A stretch of 64,000 nt of DNA, taken from NCBI GenBank assembly GCA_001599715.1, contig BCHU01000012.1, positions 868,001 through 932,000 of the forward strand, in the 5' to 3' direction. Made by a program: the position numbers and the translations under genes. The stretch comes from Phaeotremella fagi (Eukaryota > Basidiomycota > Tremellomycetes > Tremellales > Phaeotremellaceae). The notes under the pieces are model-generated. The model had not been told where the DNA came from. It was given only the letters and a program-made list of their open reading frames with translations, and made no database searches. Positions 44,677-56,108 of the stretch are shown here, piece by piece; positions within the stretch are counted from its first letter, which is position 1; every line of letters begins with the position of its first letter.

Positions 44677-45048
44677 TGTAGTGTGGGGTGGTAGTGGTAG
44701 GGATTGTATTATAACGTGCGAATGTATCTAAGAAATAGTAGATGTACACTAAATCTCTGTTGTGAATCCAATCCAATCCAATCTCGTTACATTATCGTCT
44801 TCGTCATTTCTCGGCAGCAAATGGCAAAGATTAAACCACTGCCACTGGCGGTAATTTCATATATCACCGATCATGTTCACACCACCTCCGTGTTTCAAAG
44901 CAAATACTGCTGATGGTTCCTTTGTGCATTGGTAATGACGTTACCAGTACACGTTATCAAGTGTTTCACGAATTTTGACGATTAAAATGTTGAAAAAATC
45001 GGTGAATTTCATTCAAAAAATCAAGTAATCTTTAGATACTGACTGCTT
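44677..45048. other. Intergenic region beside tRNA
   Basis: Upstream of MTFP1 and downstream of the tRNA. Contains an AAAAAA run (45015-45020) which on the minus strand is a T6 Pol III terminator about 30 nt past the tRNA. Confidence 0.55.
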
Positions 45049-45132
45049 TGAAAGTAGGCGGGCTCGAACCACCGACCTCCCGTGTGCTACTGGCTGTGGA
45101 ACGGGTGCGCTAACCAACTGCGCCATGCTTCC
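45049..45132 (-). tRNA. tRNA gene with a short intron; isotype uncertain
   Basis: Read on the minus strand. A box TGGCGCAGTTGG, D stem GCGC/GCGC, anticodon stem CCCGT/ACGGG, five-base variable loop, T arm GGTGG-TTCGAGC-CCGCC and an acceptor stem GGAAGCA/TACTTTC with one G-U pair and one C-A mismatch. The anticodon loop region is 17 nt instead of 7, so an intron of about 10-12 nt is needed. With the 5-bp stem and a canonical 37/38 intron it reads CAC (Val) but with C33. Opening one pair gives CCA (Trp). A non-canonical intron would give AGC (Ala). Confidence 0.78.
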
Positions 45133-45841
45133 TTCTGTAGTTAAACCGGCACGTGGATTTTTTGTGGTTATATACTGTATTTTACAGTCGTCTGTGAATT
45201 TTTGATGCTAATGTTCCTCGATTTCTCCAACTGGCGGACGGGACTCGAGCTGGGACAGTATGTGGAACATTTGTCCAGCGAAAGAGCTGTCAAGTCTTTG
45301 TGGTAGACGTTGAGACGACGATTGAAAAGTGAGGATAATGCCAACCTATATGCCACTGTCGGTATTTTGGATATCACCGTTCACGACCAAGTTCAGGGTC
45401 AACAACCCCGTTGTTTGGTAACGAGGCACGGCGTGAGAGGAGAGGTTCAAGAGAAGAGAGGAACGGGACCAAGCTGTCTCATACTTACAAGGGAATGGAT
45501 ACTGTAAACACTTGAAAAACAGCAAACACACTACTAACTACATTCCATTCTCATCCATTGAAGTTCATATCATCTTTTATCCTCTACCTTCATCTTATTC
45601 TACTCAAACCACTCTCACTCTAACTCCCAACAAAACATCACACTACCCAATCCGACCACACCCGGACTCAACACAACAAAAGAATACACTCTTTAAAACC
45701 TTTCACATTTTTACCCCTAGAGAACCGTGTAGAATTCGACACAGCTTCAGCTTCACCTTCACCTTTGATTCCTTTCTTAATCTCCGTCTCAACTTTAGGA
45801 TATCTTTCAACACTTAGACAAGTTATTATATATAAACAACA
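45133..45841. promoter_or_regulatory. Pyrimidine-rich upstream region of Ser-rich membrane protein gene
   Basis: About 0.7 kb. From about 45540 it is strongly C/T-rich on the plus strand, typical of highly expressed fungal promoters and leaders. It ends at an ATG at 45842. Confidence 0.4.
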
Positions 45842-46168
45842 ATGAGTGGTAAGTTTCCTTTCTTCATCGTCACTGTTACCCACGACCGCGTCGCGCCAAG
45901 AAGAATTTCATTGTCACATTCCCTAAACCCTATACGTTAAATCGTCTTAAAATCGTTCACCCCTATCATCTATCTTCTTACACTTCTTTCAATTTCTATT
46001 CCACCACATACCCATCGTCAACACTATTGCTGAGCAAAGGTGTTGATCGAAATTCCCCAAGGAGATTGTAGCTTTCTGGTAAAGCCACTCCCTTCAGTCC
46101 GTTTAAATCATCACACACCCGCAGTTGTTTGGATCAAATCAAACCAATTACGAACAATAAAACTGATC

Positions 46169-47444
46169 ATGTCTTCCATAATTCCATCTTCCCCTTCACC
46201 TACCTCGGACGATCCCTTTATCGTACTCGCTGGAATATCAACAGATTCAGCAGCAGCATCAGTCCCAGCAGCAGCTAGTAGTCCAGCCGCGTCTCAACCG
46301 GTAGTTTCAGCACCAGCACAAGTATCGAGTCAAGCACCAGCTTCATCTCAACAAGCTCAAAGTAGTGCTCCAGCCTCTGATTCAGCTAGTGCACAACAAT
46401 CTTCTCAGCAAGCTTCAGCTTCTGATAGTGCAAGTGCTTCCGCTAGTCAATCTGCTCAACAAAGTCAAAGCGCTAGTCAACAACAATCAAGTGCTCAATC
46501 GTCCCAACAACAATCTTCTTCTCAACAAGCTTCTTCAACCAGTCAAGCTTCTTCTCAAGTCACTTCGTGAGTTTTCGTTGATTTGGATGGTTGACTGATC
46601 CATCAATAGTCAATCGGCTGTAACCTCTGCTAGTCAAATCTCAACTTCGGACACTACACTCGCATCAGCTATCTCTGTTACTACCACCGATTCAAAAGGA
46701 AACGTCGTTACCACTGCTCCATCTATCGTCACTCAAACTTCTGTATCAACCAACGCCCAAGGTCAAGTCTACACGATCACTCAAGTCGTTCACAATCCTT
46801 CATCCAACGATTCAGCTTCAACATCAGCCTCAACTGGTGGATTCTTCACCAACACAAGTGCTGTTGCTGGTACATTCGTCGTCATCGGTTTAGCCATCAC
46901 TGCCGGTGTACTTGCGTTAGTCTTCTTACTCCTTCGCCGAAGAAGACGTCAAAGACTTGACAGGGATGTAGCAGCTGCTGCAGCAGCTGCCGCTGCAACT
47001 CAACATTCACGTTCAGCGTTTGACGATGATGAAGAACCAGGAATGGCCCAATACGGTGGTTACTACGCCTCAACGACTCCAACAGGTGGTGATTTGATGT
47101 CACAACCTCAACCCCCACTTGGCGGTTATCAAGATTACGAAGATCCATCAGGTGGATACGATCATTACGCCTCTGAGATCGTTGGTGGTACGACTGCAGG
47201 TGTTGCGGTTGGATCTGCACCAGGTGGTTACTCTGATCACGATCAATACAATCAACATCAATACGATCATCAACCATACAACAACGGCAACACCAACGAA
47301 AACTCGTACAACTACAACGAAGACGCTTATGGTGGATACGGCGATGAACCTATGCAACCCCCATCTCACCGCAGGACGGGTAGTGAGGGTAGTGTAGCTC
47401 GTGAAGCTGAAGAAAGGAGTGGGTTGAGAGTAGCAAACGTCTAG
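46169..47444 (+). CDS. Ser-rich single-pass membrane protein (Mid2/Wsc-sensor-like architecture)
   Basis: Exons 46169-46566 and 46610-47444 give 410 residues. A Ser/Ala/Gln-rich ectodomain of about 190 residues, likely O-mannosylated, leads through a Thr/Ser/Val stretch (TTDSKGNVVTTAPS) to one transmembrane helix (VAGTFVVIGLAITAGVLALV). A stop-transfer RRRRRQR and a cytoplasmic Gly/Tyr/Asn/Gln-rich tail follow. This is the layout of fungal wall-stress sensors, but no WSC domain or Mid2 motif is present, so function is inferred. No signal peptide follows this start. An ATG at 45842 followed by GTAAGT may be the true start with a long leader intron. Confidence 0.72.
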
Positions 47445-47976
47445 GTTGGAGTTGGGGGTCTGTGTTGTGGTTGTCATCTTTTTCTCCTGACATTTTAACG
47501 TCTATACTGTCTTTACATCTTAACGAACTTTTTTTCCTCCCTTATATCTTTTATCTTTACATTCTATTACCCGTTCTTATTATTGGTTTTCTCTGATAAT
47601 TACTTTATTCGTTCTCGTTCGCATGTCGATGGAGTTGAAGTTTGTTCTTTTAATAGTGACTCTCGTCAAACTACGTGCAAATGCAGGATTTGTTTTTGTT
47701 CCCAGTTTTGTGGCAAATACGTGTGATCGGTTGAGGCGAAAGGAATCCATGAAACGCAGATAAGGTGTTTGTTTTTGTGTTGTGTTTGACCACACATTGG
47801 TGTTGCGTTTGTGGTTCCAACATCTTATTGTCCTGATGATCGACAGTACTCACACATCCCTTGATCATCAAAGATCGAGAAAACAGCGACAAAAAGTCGT
47901 GCAAGTCTTTCTGCACCTCAAATCAACTTACCATTAATTCCTAAATCCTACATTCCAAGCCTCATAACTAACTCAA
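47445..47976. other. Intergenic region
   Basis: 3' region of the Ser-rich membrane protein (T-rich) and promoter of the glucanase gene. No gene is supported. Confidence 0.5.
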
Positions 47977-50134
47977 ATGAAAACAATAACATTGATACTG
48001 CTACTCAACCTAGTCCAACTCATCTATTGTAAACCACTTCAACGACGTAGTACTCTGTTGAATCCAATTGGAAGGGGGAACCCAACAACCAAAGCGCCAG
48101 GTTTCGTATGGGGTAAAGATCCAATGCGAGGGGTGAACATTGGTGGATGGTGAGTGATAATCTTACTTCCGGGGGGACAGAAATGACCAAGGAATCCTCG
48201 GATAGGTTAGTTTTAGAGGTATGTCAACAACTAGGATGTGGACGTCGACGTTGACCCCGACTCAGCCTTGGATCACACCTTCGTTGTTCATCTCGAAACC
48301 TGATTGGGTGGTTGATGAATGGACTTATGGGGTTTATGTTAAATCCAACAATCATACTTTATATGAGATCACTAATCATTGGGCCACTTGGTTTCAGTAT
48401 ACCGAGTTAGAGAAGTAGGTCAATTTCTCCATCATGATGTATATCGAAAATTGGATGTTGTAATGACTTGTTTTGGTGGTTAGTATAGCTAGTGTTGGAT
48501 TGAATACTATTCGTATACCTATCGGTTGTAGGTTTTATCTCTTCTCTCAGTTGTAGCACCCAACGTTCTAACCGAAACACCTAGTTTGGTCTCTTGTACC
48601 ACTCGAAAACGGTGAACCGTACATCGTCGGTGCGTATGATTATCTCAAGATGGCAGTGGGTTGGGCATACAGTTTGAATCTCAAGGTAGATGACAGCATT
48701 GTACTTTAAATGATTAACTAAATAATCCTTTTTTTTGTAGGTAATGCTCGATCTACACGGTGCACCAGGTAGTCAAAATGGATTCGATAATTCGTAAGTC
48801 GTTCCATTAAACATCCAAAACTACAGTATTTCCTAATCCAAATCAAAAGTGGTAAAAGAGGAACCCGGAATTGGTTCAGCAACACCACCAACATCTCACG
48901 AACCCTTACAGCCCTCCAAATCCTAATCTCAGAATTCACCAACACAACTCTGTACGGTAACACAGTCCAAACCATTGAACTCATCAACGAACCTTTCCCA
49001 TATACCTCGAGTGAACTTTCGATTCTCAAGAATTTCTATTTGGACGCTTACACTTCGTTGAGAATGATTGATAGTCATATGGTTTTGGCTATTGATGAGG
49101 CCTTTCAGGGGTTGGGGGTTTGGGAGGGTTTCATGGATGAACCAGGTTGGAATAATGTCGCTCTTGATACGGTGAGTCGAAGTTTGATTTGGCAGAGTGT
49201 TTGTAGCTGACCCTTGGTTTAAGCATATTTACTCCATGTACGTTGAAGCGCTCATCGATATGAATCTGTTTTCGACAATCTAATATCTGCAGGTTCGATC
49301 TTGATTTGATAGCTTTAGGCTATGTCGCGAACATAGAATGGACTTGTGGATTCCAATCTTCACTGAAACAATCGAATATAGATCATTGGACAATAGTCGG
49401 GGAATTTACTGGTAACCCAATCTTTTCGAATGATGTTCAAGTCCTAACAAACGTCCAGTCGCCAATACAGATTGCGCAATGTGGTTGAACGGTCGAGGCA
49501 CAGGATCGAGATATGATAACACTTTGAATGGGACTGCGCAGTATGTCAGCTTGAAGGAATCGTCCCATGTAAAGCTGAGACTTACTATAGTCTTTCATTT
49601 CCCGGAAATTGTGCTACCAAAACTGGAGCTGATCCAACTAAATTCGATAACGCATATATCAATCATCTAGCTCAAAGCTTCGAAACCCAAACCTGGGTAT
49701 ACGAGAAAGCAGTGAGTGAGAATAAGTCGATTATAAATTTATTGATTCTGTATTCCTTTCTAGTCAGGGTGAGTTTACTTTGAGATTAATTGAGATTGAT
49801 GAATGAAGATGGCTCTATTGGACTTGGAAAGCTGAGCAAGCCAGCGATTGGAGTATGCAGATGGGTATCGATTATGGTATGTTGTTGAGTACCGGTATTC
49901 GCTAATCGTACTCTAGGTTGGATACCTAATCCGATAACAGCTAAACCACATGGGTGAGATTGTGACATTTGAAGATTGATTAACCGATTTAGAACCCCTT
50001 GTAATTTCACCAATTCAACAGCGAACGTGTCAAGTTCGACCGAACGAATTATGAGGAGTAAATCGATAGTTTGGACTTTTATGTCCATATGGATCGTTTC
50101 CGTTTTGATAAAATTTTTCGTGTTGTATGAATGA
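47977..50134 (+). CDS. Exo-beta-1,3-glucanase, glycoside hydrolase family 5
   Basis: Fifteen exons (47977-48149, 48206-48218, 48266-48414, 48484-48527, 48585-48685, 48741-48793, 48850-49171, 49224-49237, 49293-49411, 49459-49540, 49591-49711, 49764-49768, 49809-49876, 49917-49953, 49993-50134) encode 480 residues. Signal peptide first, then GH5 subfamily 9 hallmarks: GVNIGGWLVLEPWITPS, LDLHGAPGSQNGFDNSG, acid/base Glu225 (LINEPF) and nucleophile Glu327 (VGEFT), and YWTWKAEQA. A C-terminal hydrophobic segment could anchor it in the membrane or serve as a GPI signal. It would trim beta-1,3-glucan in the wall. Exons of 13, 14 and 5 nt are required to keep conserved motifs in frame. Confidence 0.94.
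49764..49768 (+). other. Predicted 5-nt microexon (TCAGG)
   Basis: Lies between introns 49712-49763 and 49769-49808. TCA GG plus A of the next exon gives Ser-Gly, joining EKA to WLYWTWKAE exactly as expected for the GH5 motif. Confidence 0.8.
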
Positions 50135-50154
50135 TTGATCGACAATGTGTCCAT

Positions 50155-51320
50155 TCAAGATAGTTCTGGATTTTGCGATGATTCCTCTTGTTTCTCGACT
50201 TGTTTGAGCACCTCGGCTTCTCTCACTCTACGTCTGATTCTTTCACGTCTTTCTTTACCGTGGAGCGCAGCTTCTTGTCTTGCTTCCGCCAACGCATGCG
50301 ATGCACTAAAATAGAAAGGTCAGCTACAGCTGATGTTGTAAATACCTGACAACTTACTCAAGATGTTGACGATCTAACAACTCCCTTGTGGATCCAGCAG
50401 CCATCCCGAGTCTATGATATTGAATCCAACCAGCGACTAGACACTACATCGCGTCAGCTTTATTCTTTTTATTTCAAAAAACTAGCTCACAGTCACCCCA
50501 ATAACCGCCAAGAACCGATGGTTCGACATATATCTCTCCTCTCGACCAGGTTTATAATCATGAGCCTGGAACCCGAACCCAAACCCAAAATCATTCTCAT
50601 GATTAGTATAAGGATGATAATTTCCATCGCCCCTAAAACCACCCCAAGCACCTCTTCGTGCCTCACTCTCTCTAAAACTTCGACGTGAATTTTCCCAAGA
50701 CGAGGCACCGTTCGAACGTCGCTTCAATATCTCCCTTCGCATCACCTCATCCATCTCTTGGTTGTTGTTGGTATTTTGATTCCAACCGAATCCAGTTTGT
50801 AGATAGGAAGATCTACTTGATGGTTTTGAAAGTAGGGTATAGGCTTTATGCAAGGTTGAGAAATTCTCGGGACATGCTGATGGATGTGAGGAATCTGGAT
50901 GAAGGATGAGAGCTAATTTATAATCTATCGACAAGAGTTAGAGATACACTGGCCACTACGAGTTGAGCCCAACTTACATTGTTTTTTCACATCGGATTCA
51001 TCGGCTGATCTACTTAAACCTAAAACTTCAAATGGATCTGGTGAACCACCATTTCGACCTTTCACTGGAAATTTATACTCAATTTCACTTTGACCATGGT
51101 GTTCGCGTTGACGTTGTCTAACTTTCCTTGGATGGAATCTAGATTCCGGATATATTCTATGTGTATGAGAATGAGGAGAAGATGTTGATGTTGTTGATAC
51201 ATCTTCATCAGGTAGAGGCGCCGCTGCTGAATGGGCTTTCCTGAGTTGGTAGACCAGAGTACGAGTACCGTTGGCGATCGATGATGTGGACGCTGTGGAT
51301 CGAATTGATCGTGTGATCAT
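50155..51320 (-). CDS. J-domain (DnaJ) protein, probably mitochondrial
   Basis: Exons 51320-50978, 50924-50491, 50443-50358 and 50305-50155 give 337 residues. The N-terminus is basic, Ser/Thr-rich and free of acids for about 35 residues, like a mitochondrial presequence. The J domain runs from DPFEVLGLSRSADESDVKKQ to the HPD motif at residues 123-125 and continues with FSTLHKAYTLLSKPSSR. A Gly/Phe/Arg-rich segment, one hydrophobic helix (FLAVIGVTCLVAGWIQ) and a charged coiled tail follow. J proteins stimulate Hsp70 ATPase; the partner would be matrix Hsp70 if the targeting call is right. Its stop is only 20 nt from the stop of the convergent glucanase. Confidence 0.85.
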
Positions 51321-51653
51321 TTTGTTGAACTGGATGATCTGTTTTCAGTCGAGATTAATGTAGATTTATATCAAGATTTGATCATAATCTGACTCAATGG
51401 CTGTTGGATAATGTCAAGAAGTGGTATAAAGAAGAGGTGATTGGTGACTGTCTACGTCTAAGAGTATGATCGCCATATCACATCGATGAGCACCTCCACA
51501 CGGAGATTAGATATACTCCCTACCACGTGGTTCGGTCTCTAATCCTGAACTGCGTGACTGATTTCCTTGCTACACCATATGGGTTATCCATCCCCATCTA
51601 CACTTCCAATCTCCTACAAACAATGACATCCTAGAGAACACAAAAACATCATC
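51321..51653. promoter_or_regulatory. Divergent promoter, J-domain protein / Ser-rich protein
   Basis: About 0.33 kb between divergent starts. No motif can be assigned. Confidence 0.4.
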
Positions 51654-53507
51654 ATGTATTCCACAAACTCAATTTCATCCTCCACCACATCCAGACCTCC
51701 CCTCCATCTTCGAAACACTTCCCTAAGTTCATCGTACGGCATAGAATACATAGCCCCTCAACCGAAACTAATGAAACAATATTTCAAAACCTCTTCATCC
51801 TCGTCATCTTTCACATCAAAATTATCAAGAGTGTTCTCATTACCAACAAGGAAGCGTAGTGTTATCAACAAGAGAAACGTATCCTATCAAGTCACTTCCG
51901 ATTCTCAAAATGGTGGTTTTGGATTCCAAAGTCTTGCTGGAGTTAGTGAGAGAAGGGAACCTAGAGATGTCAATGATTACAGAGGAGAGTTTGGACCCGT
52001 AGTTGAGATCAATAAGGGTACGACAAGAGATCATGGAGGTAAGTCTGAGTTCTGAAGCGTGGATGACGAACTGACGCTGGCTAGGTATGACAAATCAAGC
52101 TGAACGCTCTTCAAGACATCTTCATCCTACCAGTACCTCATTCAGCCTGACCAATTACGTCCCTGACAACTCTTCAACTCAACTAAATCACAACACGACC
52201 GAAAATAACCTCTTCCGTACACAATCAAGAAACCAACTTACTCGAAACGCTCGAACACCCCCCTCTCAACCCAATATGGATTCATCCCCAACACCCGACA
52301 CCGACGCCGGACTAAGAAGAAAGAAAAGTTGGAGAAAACCAGTTCCACCGTTTCTCGATTCACCTTCAACACCGGGTTCAAGACGTATGAGATCAAGTTG
52401 GAAAGGTCGTCCTATCTCTGGTGGAACTTTTGGAGTCGATAGGTTATCGTTGTCTGGTCTTCAGAATTTAGATCTATTTTCAACGGATCCTGATAGATCG
52501 TTTGGTATTTCTGAAAGTGTCATCTCAGCTGCTGTCGATGGATCAATTGAATCACCATCCTCCCCTAACGAAGAGGTAAGTCAACAAGTATAGCTCTAAA
52601 CTAATTTGTAGTCTCAAAACGATATTACTTTCAGAGAATCAACACCCACTCCAGGAAGCAATTTCCTCCAAACTCCAAATCTCGATCAATCAATAGATTC
52701 AACATTCTCAGAAGATACGATCAACCACATCGAAATCGAACAACAAGATCTCGATGCGCTATTCGAAGATGTCATGGAGGCATGGGAGATCAAATCGTCC
52801 GAACCAAGTTATCACAGTCAATTATCTGAATTGACGGATGAGATGACTGATGACGGTCATTTAAACGCTCAAGTCCAAGTCGCAGTTGTCGCTACCAGCG
52901 TACAAGCCACACACCGTGACAAAGAACGTAGGATCTCATTACGAAGAAAAGGTCAACAAAATATCAACAACAGAAAACCTGAAAAGTCAACCCAATCGCT
53001 CCAAAGGTTGTCATCCATTACATCCCATAAATCTCCATTAGGTGTTTCACGTCTACAAGAAAAGGGTTTTTCTTCGATTGATTCGAACGGTGGGAATTTG
53101 ATAGATACCAAATACAATGCTTCTGGTTCGATGGAGAGAATCAATGTCGGACCTCCAAGAAGAGCCGTTGGGAAAGTTTTAGCTGTTGTTGAAAAATCTG
53201 AAGGTCCAGTGAGTTTAGATTTTATTTTGAGTGGTAAATCGTTTCTAATAGGATACTTTAGAGAACACCCCAAGATCCAAGTAGATGTGTTACACCTATC
53301 AGAGGTCAGTTTTCTCTGATTAAATGTGATAGTAAATCAACTGATTCAAACTACAACAGGACTCGGGGAAATATTGAACAAACCAATCCAAGTTTCATCA
53401 GCTGAATTAACGGTTGAATCGAAACGATTAAGTAAGTCTTTTATTTCTGATAAAGCTGACTGAATTCAGTGGAAGAGACAAGGTTGAAGAGAGCCGTTAA
53501 AAAGTAG
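51654..53507 (+). CDS. Ser-rich protein of unknown function
   Basis: Six exons (51654-52038, 52085-52575, 52612-53208, 53262-53304, 53360-53431, 53470-53507) encode 541 residues. Mostly polar and probably disordered, with many Ser/Thr-Pro sites (SPTPDT, STPGSRR, STPTPGSN). An acidic helix (IEIEQQDLDALFEDVMEAWE) and a C-terminal conserved-looking part (TPIRGLGEILNKPIQV, then MEETRLKRAVKK) stand out. The architecture suggests a cell-cycle or cytoskeletal regulator phosphorylated by proline-directed kinases, but no family is recognised. The intron at 53209-53261 was chosen because reading through it breaks the frame leading to GEILNKP. Confidence 0.65.
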
Positions 53508-53753
53508 TTGAAAGATGTGAGTTTGAGAAACGCTTCAAATTGAACTCTTAACTGATATCGAAATTACCTTTCAGTATACAACATTCTCAACAAAGCATCG
53601 CACAACAGTATACCATGTATTTCAAATATAAACCGTACTCTAAAATATAAACAAACAAACAGACATTCTTGAAGAATTAAAAGAATTAACAATATATATG
53701 CACAACTGTATCCTATAACATTTCTACTTTAGATTTATTCTAAAACGTTCAAT

Positions 53754-55807
53754 CTAATCCTGATTCAAAACTCCTTTTGCCCATCTCCTCAAAACACCTC
53801 TCCCACGTTCGTGGAAAGGGTATTGAGTTGGATCACTAACGAATATTATCAGCATTTTGATTCAAAGAAAATATACAGTATCGTTAACGTACCGAACGAC
53901 AATGACAGAATGTGAATTATTAACCTCAGGATACCAAGTAACGTATTTCCTAACATCTAACCGATTCAACCAAAGCGACATTTGGATCTGCGTCTCCATC
54001 AAACGAAGTTTGACAGTGGGTTCATCCGATTGATGACCTTCACCATCACCATCACCGTCACCGTCACTTTCCCGACGATCATTTCCTAAAAGAGGTAAAG
54101 ATTCCGGAACAGATTCGATCAAAGGTGATTCGATACTTCTTTCAAATTTCCTAATCGCCTGACGAAGATTTTCGACGGATAGACCTGAAGCGGTGGGGAT
54201 TTTCAGTGGTGTTGAGGATCCTGATTGTGGTTCGGTGTGAGAGGTTTTAGCTAGACGTTGGAGTCGACCTTGTCTTTTTGAGGTCAGGAAATATACGAAA
54301 AAAGTCTAAAATTTGACTTACGATCGTCTGGTGTCTAATGATAATCGTGCTATCCTGTTTTCGTTCATGTCAGATGAATTCTCGAATTCTCTGGTAGTGA
54401 CTTACATCAATGTTATAATCAATGGAAGCATGATAGGGAATAACAAAAGAATGATCTAAACCAAAACATCAGGGAACCATTCCCGGCCTTCCCCAACCCT
54501 CCAGCAACTCACATAATTGAACGGAAATCGATATTGTAAAACAGGTGGTAATTTCCCAACTGAAAAACCCCATCCTTTCTTTTTAATCTTCTTCGGTTGA
54601 ACTTGGGCATTTTGATCTTGAATTCGATGTTTCGACCAAGATTTTATGATCCCATCTTCATCTGTATCAACTTCTAGACCTTGTTCTTGCCATTCAATGA
54701 ATGGATCTTTCGTATCGTAAGACGCTGTGGGATATGGGACTGTGTTATCATGGATCCTACATTGGAGGTCAGTTACGGTCTCATCCACAACGAAGCTACC
54801 AACCCATTAGCGAATATTTGTATCAGAGGGAAGACTTGTAAGCCTTGATAGAACACTTGAGCTGTTGTTTATTAGTTTAAGAATAAGTGTTGGGGAAGGG
54901 AGGGAGAAGACATACATGGATCCGCCATTATCAATAACAACGGTCGTGGATCTTCGCTCGAATAACTATCCTTGACATGAAGCTGTTCACCAGATCTTGA
55001 GAGTAATCTACCACCGAGAGAATGGAGTACCGTTGAGAGGAATGTACTATACCGTGGGATACCGTAGTGCTGTCGATTGATTAATAATTAAGTGGAAGAA
55101 GGAGGAAAATCAACCTACTGGTGTAGCGATCGTTGAGAACGATATTGGTTTATGTTGATCGAAGAATGATGGTGTTCGAGAATGAAGTAAACCGATTAAA
55201 TATCTTGCAACCACTTGATGTCAGTGAACGATCCATGGTCTAACTCACGTCCACCTAGAGAGTAACCAGTCTAAGATGAATGCAATCAGCACACTGAACC
55301 CTCCCAAAACAAGAGACCCAAACGTACAACACTAAATTTAGTCACCTTCCTACCATCCTTCTCAAGTTGAACAATCTGTTCATCAACCTAAATTCCAATT
55401 AGCTTGAGAAGATCCCTATATCAAGATAAACCCTACCTCAAATGCAACTCGACTCGCACAAACGTCAACCCCATCATAAGTCAATTGACTAGTCATCCCA
55501 CTAGCAATGACGACGACCAACTCTTCTTTCCCACCGTCATCAAGTTCAGTCTTTATAATCGGATCTTTCACATCACCGAGTATTTCTGTTTGGGTGTCGA
55601 TGGTGGAAGATGACGATGCTTTGGACCAAGCTTTTTCAAGTTCTTCCTTGGCTGCTGCTAAATGAGATGGGGAGCCTGGTTATCACCGAACAATCGAACG
55701 TTAGTGTTTTGGTTTGGTTGGTTGATCTCTTCCTTTTTCCTTCTTTATGACTCACCCCATAAACCATGGATTAGGATTACTAAATGGATTTCTTTAGTCT
55801 GGGCCAT
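53754..55807 (-). CDS. DUF676 lipase/serine esterase (Rog1/Lpl1-like)
   Basis: Twelve exons (55807-55756, 55675-55437, 55387-55328, 55270-55249, 55213-55119, 55069-54916, 54861-54804, 54756-54513, 54455-54406, 54354-54322, 54273-53893, 53835-53754) give 489 residues. The alpha/beta-hydrolase core begins IHLVILIHGLWGSPSHL and has the nucleophile elbow GYSLGG with Ser121. A likely catalytic His lies in IHDNTVPY. A hydrophobic segment (IILLLFPIMLPLIITLM) follows. Related yeast enzymes are lipid-droplet phospholipase Lpl1 and acylglycerol lipase Rog1. The late acidic Asp-Gly repeat (GDGDGDGEG) is low complexity. Substrate is not predictable from sequence. Confidence 0.9.
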
Positions 55808-56108
55808 TCGAAGGCTTGTAATGAATATCTAAAGCCTTTCTGTTGATATATAAATATTAACAATAGACAATTATTAACAGTTGTCAATTAAGAAAGTAGT
55901 AGAATGATGAAATCAATAAACGTTTCACTCGGCCACTAAAATAGTGTACACGTACTGGTACTTGTGATAGATATGTTATTTGCATATGCTTGACGATCAA
56001 ATGGTTATGTTCAATATATACACTTCTTTCTTTGCATTCATTCAACTTCCATCCCATCCCCATCCCATTCGCCATACGCTATCGAGCTCTCACGACTCTT
56101 CTTTTCGA

